Notes under the pieces: generated by a model
Seen by the model: only the letters and a program-made list of their open reading frames with translations
Databases searched by the model: none
Told to the model about the DNA's origin: nothing
Source: Euryodendron excelsum
Lineage: Eukaryota > Streptophyta > Magnoliopsida > Ericales > Pentaphylacaceae
Direction of reading: 5' to 3'
NCBI GenBank assembly: GCA_033060915.1
Contig: CM065387.1
Span: 41,813,501-41,877,500, forward strand
DNA length: 64,000 bases
Shown: one piece after another, positions 46,893 through 60,281 of the stretch
Position numbering within the stretch: position 1 is the stretch's first letter
How the letters are laid out: each line of letters begins with the position of its first letter
Translations under genes and position numbers: made by a program

Positions 46893-48352
46893 ATTTTTAT
46901 TTTTTTATAACAGGAGTATCGCCACCTTTTTTTTTTTTATTATGAAAATCAACAATTCATTGAGAAAATGAAAAAGATACAACAGGAGGAGGTGAACTCA
47001 GGGGCTCAAGACAGGGAAAGAATAACCGAGAGAGCACACAACCAAGGAACAGGCATTATAACATAGGGGAAGGCAGGGAATGCAAAAACTAAAACTAACA
47101 CCTAGCAGGGTGGCAGCAGTAAACAGAACTGGAGGCAGCCAATTTTCTCAATCTGAAGATCACTAAGCAGCTTCAACCATTGATTCCCTATGCTATAACA
47201 GACAAAGACTTCCTCAGAAAACTGCCTTCACGAATGGGAACTAAATCTTACTCTGATGTAAGTTTAAGGAATCCCAGTTAAGGCTGAAATAGGGAGAGCA
47301 TAGCATCAGATTGAGCTATTTCTCATGCCTTCAATGCATAGGAGGAAATTGTTTACTGAGTCAGAAAAGACAGCTCCTTCAGCCTTAGTCCATAAAGCAA
47401 CTTGCATTATGATTTCATAGACAACTTCCATCCAATCATGCTTCTTGTTATTGAAGATGGCATTGTTTCTCATTTTCCAAATAAACCAAATAATTGCCAA
47501 GAAGTCGGCTCTGCCAGATTTTCTTTTTCAAAGTTTTAAACTTGAATCCAAACCACCAGTCAGCTAGCTGATCCAAATTAGGATTGCAGACCCATTGCAC
47601 ACCCCACCATTTCAGAATTGAGGTCCAAACAAGCCATGAGGTGTTGCATGTAATCAATAAATGGTTAGAGTCTTCAGGAAGAGAATTTCATAGATTACAC
47701 TTCAAATCTTAGTCTTTCGATAGAACTTTTCTCTTTAACAGAAAGACTTTAGTCTTGATCTTTTCCATTAGAGCCATCCAACTAAAAATCTTGACTCTAA
47801 TGGGAGCTCTAAGGTTCCATATGAAGGTGAACTTTGGGGGCCCAGAGATCCTCAGTTTTTCAATAGAATCAGAGAAGGATTTGACTGAGAAGATGCCATT
47901 CTGGTCAGCTAACCAAACACAAGAGTCTTCTTTATTGTTAAATGGTGGTTTCCCGTTCAAGTGGTCAGCTAGATCCTCCAAAAGATGCAATTCACATACA
48001 TGTAAGGCTCTACGAAAAGATAATTTTTCCTTCTAACCTGAACCAAAACCTGAGTGGAAGATGGTTGCTACAGATTCATCCTTCTGAGTGGATAGATCAA
48101 ACAATCTTGGGTAGCATTCTTTTAAGGTGCCAATATCCATTTTGGGGTCCTGCCAGAACCAAGTGTTAGAGCCATCTCCAATTCTGATGAATAAATTCCT
48201 TCTCAAGCATGCACCAGAGTCGTTGAGGCCTGCACAAACAGAAGAAACATCTTTCCAAATATTAGCACAGCAATGCGCCGCCACGACTCTCCACTTAAAT
48301 CACGAGTTTAATCACAGGGGGAATTGAACCCGAGACCGTGCCCCTCACCACA
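46893..48352 (-). mobile_element. 5'-truncated LINE (L1-like), minus strand
   Basis: The minus strand encodes, with stops, pieces of the C-terminal part of a plant LINE ORF2. 48284-48033 has IGDGSNTWFWQDP. 47990-47709 has WLADQNGIFSVKSF and WNLRAPIRVKIFSWMAL, matching the zinc-binding domain after reverse transcriptase. 47657-47306 has LITCNTSWLVWTSILKWWG and WFIWKMRNNAIF. The 3' end runs to poly(T) on the + strand (46893-46938), i.e. a poly(A) tail. CATTTAGAGTTTTT (46879-46892) and CATTTAGAGCTTTTT (48353-48367) form a near-perfect target duplication. The RT core is missing through 5' truncation, and the element is inactive. Confidence 0.85.
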
Positions 48353-48367
48353 CATTTAGAGCTTTTT

Positions 48368-49368
48368 GTAGATTCTCCATAGGGATATTGTCAAGTTTTT
48401 TACTTGCTCGTTGCTGTTTGGAAGTTTGAACTAGTGCTAGAAATTATTATGGAGTTTCCTTTCTGCTTTCTTCTCTTCATTAGTTGGTATTCCTGGGTTT
48501 GCTTGGAAATTTTCTCCTGTTCATTGTCAAAGCGTCATTATGTGTTGGTTTTGGCAAGTGGGTATTTTTGAGTTTGTGCATCTATTGTAGATACTTATAA
48601 TGTTCTCTTGCTTGTATTATTTTCTGATTCATCTTCCATCTCATCCTAATTTTCTGGAAAAAAAATTTCTGCATTTTATATACGATTTCTATGTAATTAC
48701 ATTTGATAATTCCCCCGCTCTCTCTCCCTCTAAACCTAACATCCTTTTTAATTCTGTTTGCTTAGCTAGTTGGTTGTGGTACTTATGTTCTCTGTTTGAT
48801 AAAATTTTTGTGTATTTAATTCTTGGTGGCTGGGATACATCTGCTAAGTTTGATTTGGAGCAATATTTGTATTTTGTGCTTCTGGTGATAGTTTGGCAAT
48901 TACTTTTCCACTCGTCAATTGCATGTCCTGTAATTGGTTTCATGAGTACTATATTTGCTTCGTTCCATGTGAATTTCAAATTTTATTTACCATCAATGTG
49001 CATTTTTTCTGCAATGGACTACTGCATTTTGGATTTTGTGCAGAACCATTATATATTATTGTACCATCCATGCGATTGTTTGACATTCTTGGCAATCAGG
49101 TGACCCTGTTAACTCTTGTTGTCAAGGTTTTATTGCTTCCTTTCCTACTTTCTATGTTTATAAGTTTCTATATATATATATATATATATATTTACATATA
49201 TAGTTTTAGCCTTTACATGGCCTATTGTTATTTGAACATTGGGGCGAATCATGGAATTTACTGGTCTGCATTATCAAAGAGTCTACTGGCTTTATGGAGT
49301 GAATGGCTATGTTTGCGAATTATGAATTGCCTTCTGAGTTTTTCTGCTCTGCTATCAGTGCTATGTAG
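48368..49368. other. Probable intron sequence, T-rich
   Basis: Strong T-richness on the + strand and absence of a recognisable protein suggest intron of a + strand gene. A long open stretch at 48600-49103 is hydrophobic by composition and is not considered a gene. An (AT)n run lies at 49171-49192. Confidence 0.4.
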
Positions 49369-49609
49369 TTTGCTCATAGAAGTGCATTCAAAGATGGTGC
49401 AACAAAAAAGGCGACATCACCTGTGAAATTTGCAATCAGGTTGGAACTTTGTAGCTTCCCTATTTTGATAAAGGTTTACATAGACGTTGAACACGTGTAA
49501 TTTAAATATTGATGTTTGTAACTCTGTCCCCTAATAGGTCGATCTATTCACCAAACTACACTCTTCCACCACCAAGAAGCAATCCTGATGTTATGGACAT
49601 TGATATTAG
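49369..49609 (+). pseudogene. Two consecutive exon-like segments of an unidentified gene
   Basis: Segment A (49369-49439) reads FAHRSAFKDGATKKAT then SPVKFAI and ends in a donor CAG|GTTGG. Segment B (49538-49609) follows acceptor CTAATAG, reads SIYSPNYTLPPPRSNP then DVMDIDI and ends with donor TTAG|GTACC. Phases agree across the 98-bp intron: A ends with two bases, and B supplies the third, making Arg. Both are open, with protein-like composition. I do not recognise the family. They could be exons of a real gene or leftovers of a duplication; no start, stop or neighbours were tied to them. Confidence 0.4.
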
Positions 49610-52600
49610 GTACCTGCTGAGGTTTCATGACCTCTATAACTTTTTGTTTTGATATTTGTGTTTCTTTTGTGAGATATATCCTGCAATTTCTGTGAAAGAA
49701 GTCTGCAAACATCCTTTTAGACAAATTGCTTTGGGCATTCATTTTCATTTATTTATGAATTATGCCCTAGTAGGTTGACTTGCATATATTAGAAAAGAAA
49801 AAAATTGGAAATCTACCTCAATGATTCTAACTGCGAGTACTAACGAGAACCAACCCATGTTTTGTTTCCTTTTCCTTGCATCTTGTTTGTAAGCAAATGG
49901 AGCCTAAAATAGGTTCTTCTGGACAATGGAGAAACTCATAAGACAAGAATAAGGACAGCGAGGAATACCTCAATGGATAGATGGATGGATCCATCCCCAA
50001 GTCTCTGTGCACTGGTTACTTGATTGGCTGGTGAGCTTTCAGATATTTGTAATAGGCTTCATATTCATTTTTCTTCATCTTTCTAGTAAAAACCATCATG
50101 CCTTTTAAATTAGCTTTGAGTCACGGGCATGGGTTCTGCAATTTTTGTATGAATATTCTTATGTAATAATAAGCAGACAGGTAGTTCCAAAGAGTGTGCC
50201 TGGAACGAACTTGAAGAAGAATGACCTCTAAATCAATTGAGAGTGATTTCTATTGGCATAGTCTGGAGCATCATCCCATCAGTGTTTAACGTATTTCCTT
50301 TCTTGACAAAAAGGTAGCTATTGAGTCCCTTGAGTGACAAATCTGTGTAAAAGTGAATTTAGCATATTAGGCTATTGCTTTCCACCTGCATTCTGAGCTG
50401 TAGTGGGAATTACTAGCATTTTTCCTTGAACATGTCTGCAAGCCCAACAAATGATCCTGGTGTAATTGATTTAATTAAATCTTGAAGTTGAAATATATAA
50501 AACCATGGAGAATATAGAAGTGTGCGACAGAGGAATGAGAAATAGGTTGAGTAGACGAAACTGCATTGTTTACTTCATTTTCTATTCAAGTTTGACTGCC
50601 AGATTTCCTCTTATCTTCTTGTGTTGGATTTCTAGTTTCGGGACACTTTAGTTACACTTTCTTTGCTTCCTCAATTAAGTTTGGAAACTACAATCTCCTG
50701 AATCCTCAATGTACTTAGGATATTATCTCACCGGTAGTCTCTTCATTGCATCTTGGTTTGAGCAAGTTTATTGAGAAATATATGTTACCTGCAAAGTCAT
50801 GAATTGACCAATAAACCAATTAGTTAATCACATCTCATTTGTTACAGATGGGGTGCGGTGGCTGCCTTGATTTTCATTTAGCGTGTCCAAGGTAGGGCCT
50901 CCACTCCAGGCATATATAGCACATTAACTTTCTCGTTCATAGGCACAAAAGCAAAGAGGAGTACAAAGAAAACAACCAGTCATATCACATTAGAACTATT
51001 TAAATGTCCAAATTGGGATAAAGATAATTTAGTTGTGCGCAAGGTTCTTACCCCTTTCTAAAAAGTATGCCTGTTTCTGAGCTAAATGATGGTGTAGCCC
51101 TGAAAAGATAACTGCAAAAGATGATCCGACTGAGATTAATGATTTTTTTTTGGTTAAGTCTTAGGAAATGTCAGTTTTCTACCTCTGAACTAAGTTGGTT
51201 GGGACCCTACAGAATGAGTCTTGTTGTGTAACGGCTGACAATTAGTTTACTCTTATCATTGAGAAGCTTAATGATTGAGATATAGATAAATTTTTAGATA
51301 GCCTCTGCATTTGTAAGTGTTGTATGCACAACTTAGGTACTTAACCATGCCACTCACCATCTTTTTGGAGATCAATCCCTCAAAACTTTGAATGACTCTT
51401 TTCTTCCCCCTTAAATTGTGCTTAACACATGCACTACATTTATAATAACCCCAAGCTGGTGTTTGTTTCTGTATATTTGTAACAGCCATATGAAAACGGC
51501 AATATCTTCTCCAGTTGCTGCAATACTGATTCCATATTTTTTGTAGCTTCAGTTGACCTTACTGTTATTTCGGTAACATGACTTGCTTGGTGTGTTAAAG
51601 ACTGACATGGTTGAGAGTAACTCCAGGATCATGAAAAATCCTGCTTAGCTTAGTTTGCAGAGCATTGATTGAAGAAAAGATTTAAGTACAGCACATTAAT
51701 TTTAGTGCATAAATTGAACTAACTACAATGGCACATAATGTGGGCTTCTCAGGCTTACAGCACTCACTTTTTGTTGCTTTGGGCTAGGGACAAGATTCAT
51801 TACCCCTTTCTGAGTTGTTGCACATTGATGAGGTTAATTTGATATGAAGTATCATCTGCTGGAATATGAAGTAAAAATGCATTCCAATTTGTACAGTCCT
51901 AAGTAGTTTTATGTCCGAATATTTGGAACTTGCGCCCCTTTGGTGTCTTTAGTGGACTTTATTTTCCTGTTAAAAAACAAAAGTAAAATGTTTTAATCTC
52001 CAAATATATTTTTTTTCTTTTTCACTTTAAAAAATACTTCAACCTCAGTTCTCATAATTTTTAAGACCCGCTAGCATTATCTTTTTTGCTGGTTCTTAAT
52101 AGCAGCTATTCCACGGCATTCATAATGAAATAATCCTAGCAAAAACACAAAAAAATTTCCAGCAAAATCGCTGACATCAACATGGTCCACAACTATGTTA
52201 CATGGACTCTTTTGAATTTGTGAAGTATTTTCGTCGGACACTTGAAACTTGGGTTAGAGTGTGGGATATGTGTCTGACATGCAACCAACAAATATGTTTA
52301 AGTCTAAGAGGCACGGTCATGACCACAAGTGTCAAACACGTACGTGTCAGACAAGCCAACACGATAATTTTCAAAAAATACAAGACACAACACAATGGGG
52401 ACATGACAAGAAAATCCATATATAAATGGTATGAGAATTAGATGTAGTAAACACTATTTTATGTTAGTTTGTAAACATAAAAACGTTATGTTAGTTTGTA
52501 AATACTATTTTATCCTAAATAAATGGTAAAAGTATCAACGAAATATAAAATTTAGTTTTGTCTTGGTGTTCTTTGACATGAGAATTACTTAGACAGAATT

Positions 52601-53655
52601 ACTTAGACATATACTAAATCCAAATAACTATATTCAGGTCCATGTAACATAGGTCCACATTGTGTGAACTGAACTGACTACAAGCGAAACCATCAGTAAA
52701 AGAAAAGTAATGGTTCAATTTTAATATGGACCTCCCCTTGCTCTCCCAATGGCAGGGCCTAAAAAGTACAAAAAAAAAAAAAAAAGATAGGAAAAGAAGA
52801 ACAGAAAAGAAGAAGCTTGAGTTATCCCAATATTGGCACCTAACTTTGTCCACATAGAACCCATGCGGAATATTTAAGTTAATGTTGAGTAAAATAGGGT
52901 TTCCTAGCTGGATCTAAGCTGAATTCAAAGACTCCTAGTAGAATAAAAGAGCCATTGGCATAAAATATTGTGACTACAATGGTGTAACTAACATTATCTG
53001 GTTTCTTTTTTTCCATATAAGAGGACCCTGGAAAAGCAGGTTTCGGTTAATAGACAACAAAGACAAAACACTTGGCCATACTTTATGATTAATTTATCTT
53101 GTACTTACAATGCATTGTTGTATAAACCCACCATTATGGCTCACCCCAGGAGATTGTTGCTGTACTTGCAAGCTTGCTTGGATGCTCTGTGTAACTAAAC
53201 TTTATGCAATATGCTAAGAGGACGCACAGTGCTCGTAGAGTCCTTGGTTTCTGTAATCAGCATTGCTGAAGTTTGATTCCAGAAAATGGGCAGAATTTGT
53301 GCTGATAGTTTTGGTCTGCTGTTATATCAAGGCAATGAAAGAAGGACAGAAGCAAATATAATGCCAGACCATTTTCTTTTTATATTGCTAAGTATGCTCT
53401 AATGTTTTGCCTAGTATTTTGCTTAAAGTTTTATATTTTGCCTATTGTGTTGGATATATTGGCACTCATACAGTATTTTCCCTTTATTTGGCAGCCTATT
53501 GGGGTATTTCACAGTAACCCGTCCTGGTTATAAAATTTGAGATTTGCGTGGCTATTACGGCATCTAATGTATTTTACCTTTTGTGATCACGATGCTTTCG
53601 GGGCTGAATTCATACACATCCTGGTTTTCTTGATTTATCGTGGTTTAGTTCTTAT
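49610..53655. other. Non-coding, no recognised feature
   Basis: Mixed AT-rich sequence, T-rich on the + strand in parts. Short ORFs (for example 51489-51268 minus and 52202-52441 plus) have no family signature. Possibly introns of the gene suggested by the exon-like segments to either side. Confidence 0.35.
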
Positions 53656-53795
53656 AGGTCATAGCTTCACAGTTTGACAATTTCTTGGTGAACTTCCATA
53701 ATGTAGTTTATCTTGTGTTTCCTTAGGTCATAGCTTCACAGTTTGACATTTTCTTGGTGAACTTCCATAATGTATTTTACCTTGGTGTTTCCCTT
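53656..53795. repeat. 69-bp tandem duplication
   Basis: The unit AGGTCATAGCTTCACAGTTT...CTTCCATAATGTA occurs at 53656 and again at 53725 with very few differences. It looks recent. Confidence 0.85.
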
Positions 53796-54128
53796 TTCTT
53801 TTCTTTTTTTGCCCTTTCCTGCAGGGGTAAGAAAAGAAGTAATTGATGGGGACCTAATCTACCATTCCCCTATATGGCTGTCGTGCTGCTAATGCTTTAA
53901 TGGGCAAGCTCTTTTGTATATTGCTTTTTCTCTAAAGTTGTATCTAAGATCAACAGGTGGCAGGACTGTCAAGAAATTTGGTGCAGTAAATGATTTACTG
54001 TAAATTCCCGTAGCTGTTCCTTAAGCTGGCTATGAACTCGAAAGCAAATGTAAATGTGAATATCGAGTTCATTAGGCTCTTTTTTTTCTTTTTTTGTTAT
54101 CTTTTATTTTCCTTTTGCTGTAATATAG

Positions 54129-54211
54129 ATGCCATTAGTGCTGTCAGGCGTTATGTAAAAAAACCGGTTGAGATGGCCTTGCTAGGTCCTCATATTTCCT
54201 CATGGTTTAAG
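54129..54211 (+). pseudogene. Orphan exon-like segment
   Basis: A pyrimidine-rich acceptor ending AATATAG and a donor TTTAAG|GTCAGT bound 83 bp that read AISAVRRYVKKPVEMALLGP then HISSWFK without a stop. The composition and sharp splice sites suggest a real exon, perhaps of the same unidentified gene as 49369-49609. That needs at least one further exon between them, because the phases do not join directly. Confidence 0.4.
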
Positions 54212-55971
54212 GTCAGTTTGGAGATGGTACAACTTCTTCTAGTCCAGGGTTCAGATTAGCATTTCCCTTAAAAGAATATTGCAGAACATTGGGATGTATT
54301 TTGAAAATTTGCGCTAACCCTTGCCGATGATAAAGGCTAACTTGAAATCTAGCATGTGGGGTTTAGCAGTGCTTAGATTTAAAGGAAATGGTATTTTCCA
54401 TAAACAGATGTTAAAACCATAATATGAAGGGAATTGTATGTATTGGTACTTTCATTAAGGATTACTTGTAGCCAAGTCGAGTGGTTCTTATAGGAGGATA
54501 TGGTGTCAATAGAAATAAATGGAACCCACATGGGAAGTTTGACTCGTAGTTGTCGGAAAACTCATTTAGGAGAGAAAACGTATCTTTTGGTACTCATTTG
54601 TAAAGGTGATTTTCGTGTAAAAGACAACCTAGTGCACGAGACTCTTGTTACTACAGGGTCTAAACAAGGTTACATGCGCACTATCTTACCTGCATATGTG
54701 GAGATGGTTTTCTTGTTTTGATCCCCATATTGTAATGGATCACTTTACTGCTGCTACATCGTAATGGAGCAATCTTACTAACCCATGTGAGCTTTGTGAG
54801 TCATCATTACTATACTGAAAAGTTTCATTGTTTTGAAGAAAGTGAAGTTTGGACCATGGTTACTAGAAAACTCTACTAGAAGAGGAAATTTACTTCCAGT
54901 AAAGGGAGGAAACTCTTCCAAAATTTTAAGGAAAATATAAAGAGAGTTTTCAGAAACTTAATATAATTCATAAAACTTTGTCATAAATTTTTTGAAAGAC
55001 ATTGCACAAACTCCCTAGAAATATGCTTCTCATCATTTCTAGTATTTTTTCTACTCTTAAATCTTTTTTTTTTAATAATGAAATATAATTATTCTAATAA
55101 ATCTCTATAAATGTTGTGTAGCATTATTATTTTAATTGATCACGAATATATTATCCCACCACGTACAATGTGAAAAAACTCAAATGCCTTCCAAGTTCCA
55201 ACAATTATGCAATCTCACATTCACAAGTTCTGCTGGGCCTGTAAGTAAGAAAGTTCACATACAATGGAAGTCCTCACCAAGTGTAACGCTTGCTTGCCCC
55301 ACATCGAGTGGTCACTCCAAGCAAAATTTTTAAATTACTCAACTCTTGAAAGCACAGTTTAGAACTGAATTGAGCTGAGCCAAAAATTATCGGTTTGAGT
55401 TGGTTTGGTTTTTGAATGACATGGTTCGGTTCTGAGAGCCGAACCGGCCCATTTGCTGGCAAATTGGAGGCTGAAACAGGTATCGTTAGACATGGACTCT
55501 CGGCTGGGGTTAAAAAAAGTAAAACTTTATTTTGTAAACTTATAAGGCTACAATAAGGCTACAATGTGACACACATTTCATTTAAAACTTTACAGCTTAA
55601 AATGTATTGTTTTACTAAGATTCATCTCAAGCCTGGCCCAATCACAAACATTGTCTACTCCCAAAAAAATTGGGTTGGGCTTGGGTTGCTATGCGTTCAA
55701 CCCACAGCCGACTAGTATACATATGAAACATATACAAAATATCCGGTGGCTGAAAGGAAAAGTATAATATTAGTTCACCTATGGACAAGAAAGCAAAGAC
55801 ACACTGAAGGAAACATCCTTCCAACAAGATTATGCTCTAATCTACATCACTTAGTGCACTTACAATCCTCAAAAGTTAAAGAAAGATTGATTAAAAAAAT
55901 GATCTCCCAACAAAATCACGCAGTCTCCCGACAAAATCACGCGGCAACGTAATCTCGATGCTAATCTTGTC

Positions 55972-56012
<41 letters not shown>

Positions 56013-58864
56013 CATGTGTTGAGACGCTAGTGATAATTAGTTGTCACAAATCCCTATTTTAGTATAGCGTGATAGGTATGTTCTTGGTGATAGATTAAGA
56101 CAAACGTTTGTAAAATAGTAATGTGGGTAAGGGGGTCCAATCACCCCCATTAAGAAAGTAGGAAAAGAACAAATTGGGGCAGGTTCTTCTCAGTTCAAAA
56201 AGCTTGTGCCATGACAATGATATATCACCTCCAAGAATCCTTTTTGAACTCTCTAAAAGAGATGTTGACACCATTAATCTTTCACATTATTAACCAATTG
56301 CATTAAAAATATGTGGTTTTTTTTTACTCGATAAACTCGACGCGTATAGCTTTTTGAAATTATAGTGTTTTATAAAAAATTTTTATTTTTTACATAAATT
56401 TTATCAGAATGATGTGATAATAATATTTTTAAAATAATAGTTTAAAATGATAAGTGTTTTAATTTAAAATGAAAAAAAATATAAATAATAATATTATTCT
56501 GTATGAAAATACAATCTGTAAAATATTACTCTTGTCGTAGTCTTCATATATACTTTGATACCTACGCGTGATTCTCTATCTTGCAAACGATCAAAATGAA
56601 AATGAGGAATATGCAAGAGGGGGATTTTGACCCTTCAACCTCTGGAATTATTAGCCAGCTATGCTAAATCATGGGAATACTGATTTAGCATTAAAAAATC
56701 AGTGTGAACAATTGTTTAAGATGATATGAAGTACACAAGCATTATCTTAAGATGAAATGAAGTACAAGGGGTAAACTTAACAGACAAAACTCTTACCTGT
56801 GATATATTTGATATTTCATAAATGTACGTAAACATGGGAATATTGATGTTCATTTTCTTTTTTTGCTTCGGAAAATTGGTAGGAAATAGCTAGTGAAATG
56901 ATTATATTCCATAGGATTCTTTTTTTTTATTGAGATAATATGAAAGATTGGATATAAAACCATAATATTGTTATAAGGAAGAAGAAGAAGAAGCTCTATT
57001 TGTATAAAAGGTCAATAATTTTTTTTTTTTTATAATATCAACAGCTTGTTAAAAGACCAAAAGTGACAAGCTTTATTGTTTGATGTTTGAAGAAATTTTC
57101 TAAAATTGGCCGTAAGAACGAAATATATTTGGAAGGGTTTTCTTTTCTTTTTGTTTTGCTCAATAAATTAAATATAGAAGTCAAAGAATCACTACAGATT
57201 CATAATTTTTTAGAATATAATTGTTTCAAGTTCAGCCTAAACATTGAGAAATTGAACTTGAATTGAACAAATTCAGATGAGGAACTGTCTCTAAATTCAG
57301 TGATCAGAGTAAATCTAGAATTACAACAAAAAAAAAACTTTCTCGGGGGATATGTCCTTTTAAAAACCAAAAAAATAAAAACAAATCAATGATTTTTTTA
57401 ATAGTTGTAATTTAATCCTATAAAATCATTTTTATTAGGCATATTTTAATTACTAACGACAATGATAATGAAGATTATGACATGTATACGTATGTTTTTG
57501 GGTATTTTAATTTAATGAGTTTTCTTTGTCAAATAAGAACAACATCCATGCAAAAATTCAAGCTATTGCTGTCCCTTTCTATGCAATTTCAATAGATATG
57601 CAAACCCATGGTTTGCGCCATGATTTCCGCTTGGCTTCATTAATTCTTCTAAGACTCTTAGCCATGGTTATGCCCTCTAAGTCAAAGAAGACTGACCAAC
57701 TACCATACCCTTCCTTAAATTGATATACGTATATCGTATATGACATTTAAACATATATATGTATAATCAATTCTGACTGTTTCTGATGACAGTACTCGAA
57801 TAATTCAAAGTCTTGGAGAGGGACTATTTTTGGCCCTTGATTTTAGTAGGAAACAAGGGTAAGTTTGTAATTCCACTTGTCAAGATCATGCGTAAACAAC
57901 CTCTAAGACGAAAAAAAAGTTGTATTCCTATTAAATTGTAACACGTGACGTGTTATTGCATCAATAATATCAATTTGTTATAAATGGAGAAGTTTTGTCA
58001 CATGTAGCGTGCACAAAAGAACTAAAAAATTTGATCTCTTTGGTCGGTTTAATTTGAGTTTGAATCTAAAAAAAGCTCAACTCAATTATTTCAATTCGGT
58101 TTTCAAGTTAGTATTTTTAGATTTGAACTAACCCAACCAGCCCAACCCAATCCAACCCCTAATTTGAACTGAGACCCAATGTTATTTATATCATAAAAAT
58201 CTATATATATTGTATATATACCTTTAAATCATAGTTATTTAAATTTAATTATTATTGATTTATGTTTTTATGTTGTTTTATTAATTTTTTTAAAAGTTGA
58301 GAATACAAGATTAATTCTATTTTTTAATTTTAAAATAAACAAGCTTGCAAAATAAAAATTAACCCGACCCGACTCGATTCAATGCGAGACATGAAATCGA
58401 ACCGAATTAATCCGAGCCGAGTGGAGTTGATTTGATTCAACTTTATGAAACGATCTACTCGATTCTAAATCTAAAAATTTAAAACCAATCAACATGGCGT
58501 TGGGTCGTGTCCATTTAGATTTAGCACTACCACAATCTCACTCATACACTCCCGACGTGACAAGGATTTGACAGGCATAAGTAATTGAAAATTCTATGCT
58601 ACATCACTACTGAATTTTATTTTAATTTTGTGAGGGACCTCTGGCTTAGAGTTTCTTTTGAGAAGAAAGAATAAATGTGTAAAATATAAGTTGCCTACAC
58701 CGGCGTAAGCTTGAGCTAGCCTAGGGTACATGTAATTTTGGTTAAAAGAAACGGTGTATAAAATAAGAAAATACTAGTGCAAGGGACCTCGAAAAAACAT
58801 GATTTGGCTTACCAGCCTCAAACTGTCTATTGGATATTGGTCTTGGTATTGGAGAAATTATTTA
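54212..58864. other. Non-coding, AT-rich, with a GA microsatellite
   Basis: A (GA)n run of about 35 bases at 55976-56010 is the clearest feature. Two stretches (about 55350-55460 and 58040-58480) are rich in GGTTCGG/AACCGAAC/CCCAACCC-type words that recur widely in plant intergenic DNA. No gene is supported. Confidence 0.4.
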
Positions 58865-59088
58865 GGGTGACCGTCACACGACGTGATCATGTTTATGTGA
58901 TGTAATAATTTATTCATGTAACGTCATATGTGAAGAAAAACACAATTTTTGAAAAATTATAGGCATTATTCTAGTTGTATGATGGATTTTTAAATTTAAA
59001 ATTCTCACCACCTAAAAAATTTCACACGTGTCATAATTTGAATGAAATATTACATCACGTAAACATGATGATGGAGTGTGACGTCCCC
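58865..59088. mobile_element. MITE-like inverted-repeat element (~224 bp)
   Basis: The left end GGGTGACCGTCACACGACGT and onward to ATGTGATGTAAT (58865-58906) pairs with the reverse complement of the right end (59049-59088), about 40 bp with some mismatches. The interior is AT-rich and non-coding. No clear target duplication could be read at the ends, so superfamily is unassigned. Confidence 0.65.
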
Positions 59089-60281
59089 ATGGATAATTAC
59101 TTGTAGCATTAGCTGAAAGAAAAGTTTTGAGAGGTGAATTCTAGATTAGTATGTACAATTACAAAATTCACACTTTTAAACATATTATCCGTTTTCCTCA
59201 TTCAATAAATATAAAATTGAGCGCTTATAAGCCTAAATCTCAACAAAACTAGCAACCTACATAGGTCAACATAATAAGATTATTTGAACAAATCTTTATG
59301 AATGCAGAAAATTGACATGTGCCCAAATATGAAGTTGAAATTGGAATGAATTTATAAGGGATCATTTGAACAAGCTCATTGAATTAGTTTTTTTTCATTC
59401 ATCCAAAGTTTAATTTTCTTCGTATACTATGGTCTTTTAAATTATGATTTTAACTTTTTTACTGAACATATAAAAAGTTAGGAAAAAAAGGCATAACTAA
59501 TTAAATCAACCCGTTTATAAGTCCATCCAAATGAGCAAAAGTATTTTTGTTTTTCTCCAACAAATTGATTTGATGGCATCTTTTTTTTGTCATTTCTTTC
59601 TTTTTTTAAAAAAAAAATAATATTACAAACTTCATTTTAGTGGACTGGAACTTTAGATACTTTGATTGCCTACTTCTAATAATTGACTTTAAAACTCACC
59701 CAATCCTAACTCTTCAATTGCCTTTCTGTAACCAAAAAAAAAAATAATCAAATGCTTCAGTACCGTTGTCTAACAACTTTACCATGTTGAAAATTAAATA
59801 TAAAATTATGAATTCACTTAATATGCATATATCTCTTTTGTGTGGTGGCATTAGTAACTTTAGCTTGAAAGTTGAAATACGAAAGGGCTAATTAACGTAA
59901 CAAGAGTCAGAGAGTAGTTGATCGAACGTCCTGGAGTCCATGTACCAAAAAAGAAAACTTAACAAGTTATTTTTCTTAGTAGCAGTATTAATATTTTGAA
60001 ATATATAGTTTCACCTTCCTTTGAGTTAGAGGTTATAGGAAAGAGGAAAAAATACATTCCTTGTGCAGTCTATTACAATTGGACCGAAACAAATAAATGT
60101 TAATGAAAAATTACAAAGCAATATAAGTTAGGGCTTTCAAAATTGTTTTTTTTTTTTTATGTATATATAAACAGTGGTTTTTGAAAATTGAAGAAAACAA
60201 GGGGAAAAAAAGAAACTTGTGAGCTCTGGTCCACAACTTAAATGTTGGGGATTACAATGTACAAATTATTTGTTGGACAAA
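59089..60281. other. Non-coding, AT-rich
   Basis: No gene or structured repeat was recognised. The last bases ACAAA (60277-60281) are the presumed target-site sequence of the LTR that follows. Confidence 0.4.

Noticed and set aside
48600..49103. 167-codon hydrophobic open frame
   Set aside because: T-rich sequence gives Phe/Leu/Tyr-rich translation by chance. No family signature, and the context looks like an intron.
57526..57723. 65-codon ORF
   Set aside because: No recognised motif and no splice or promoter context; probably chance.
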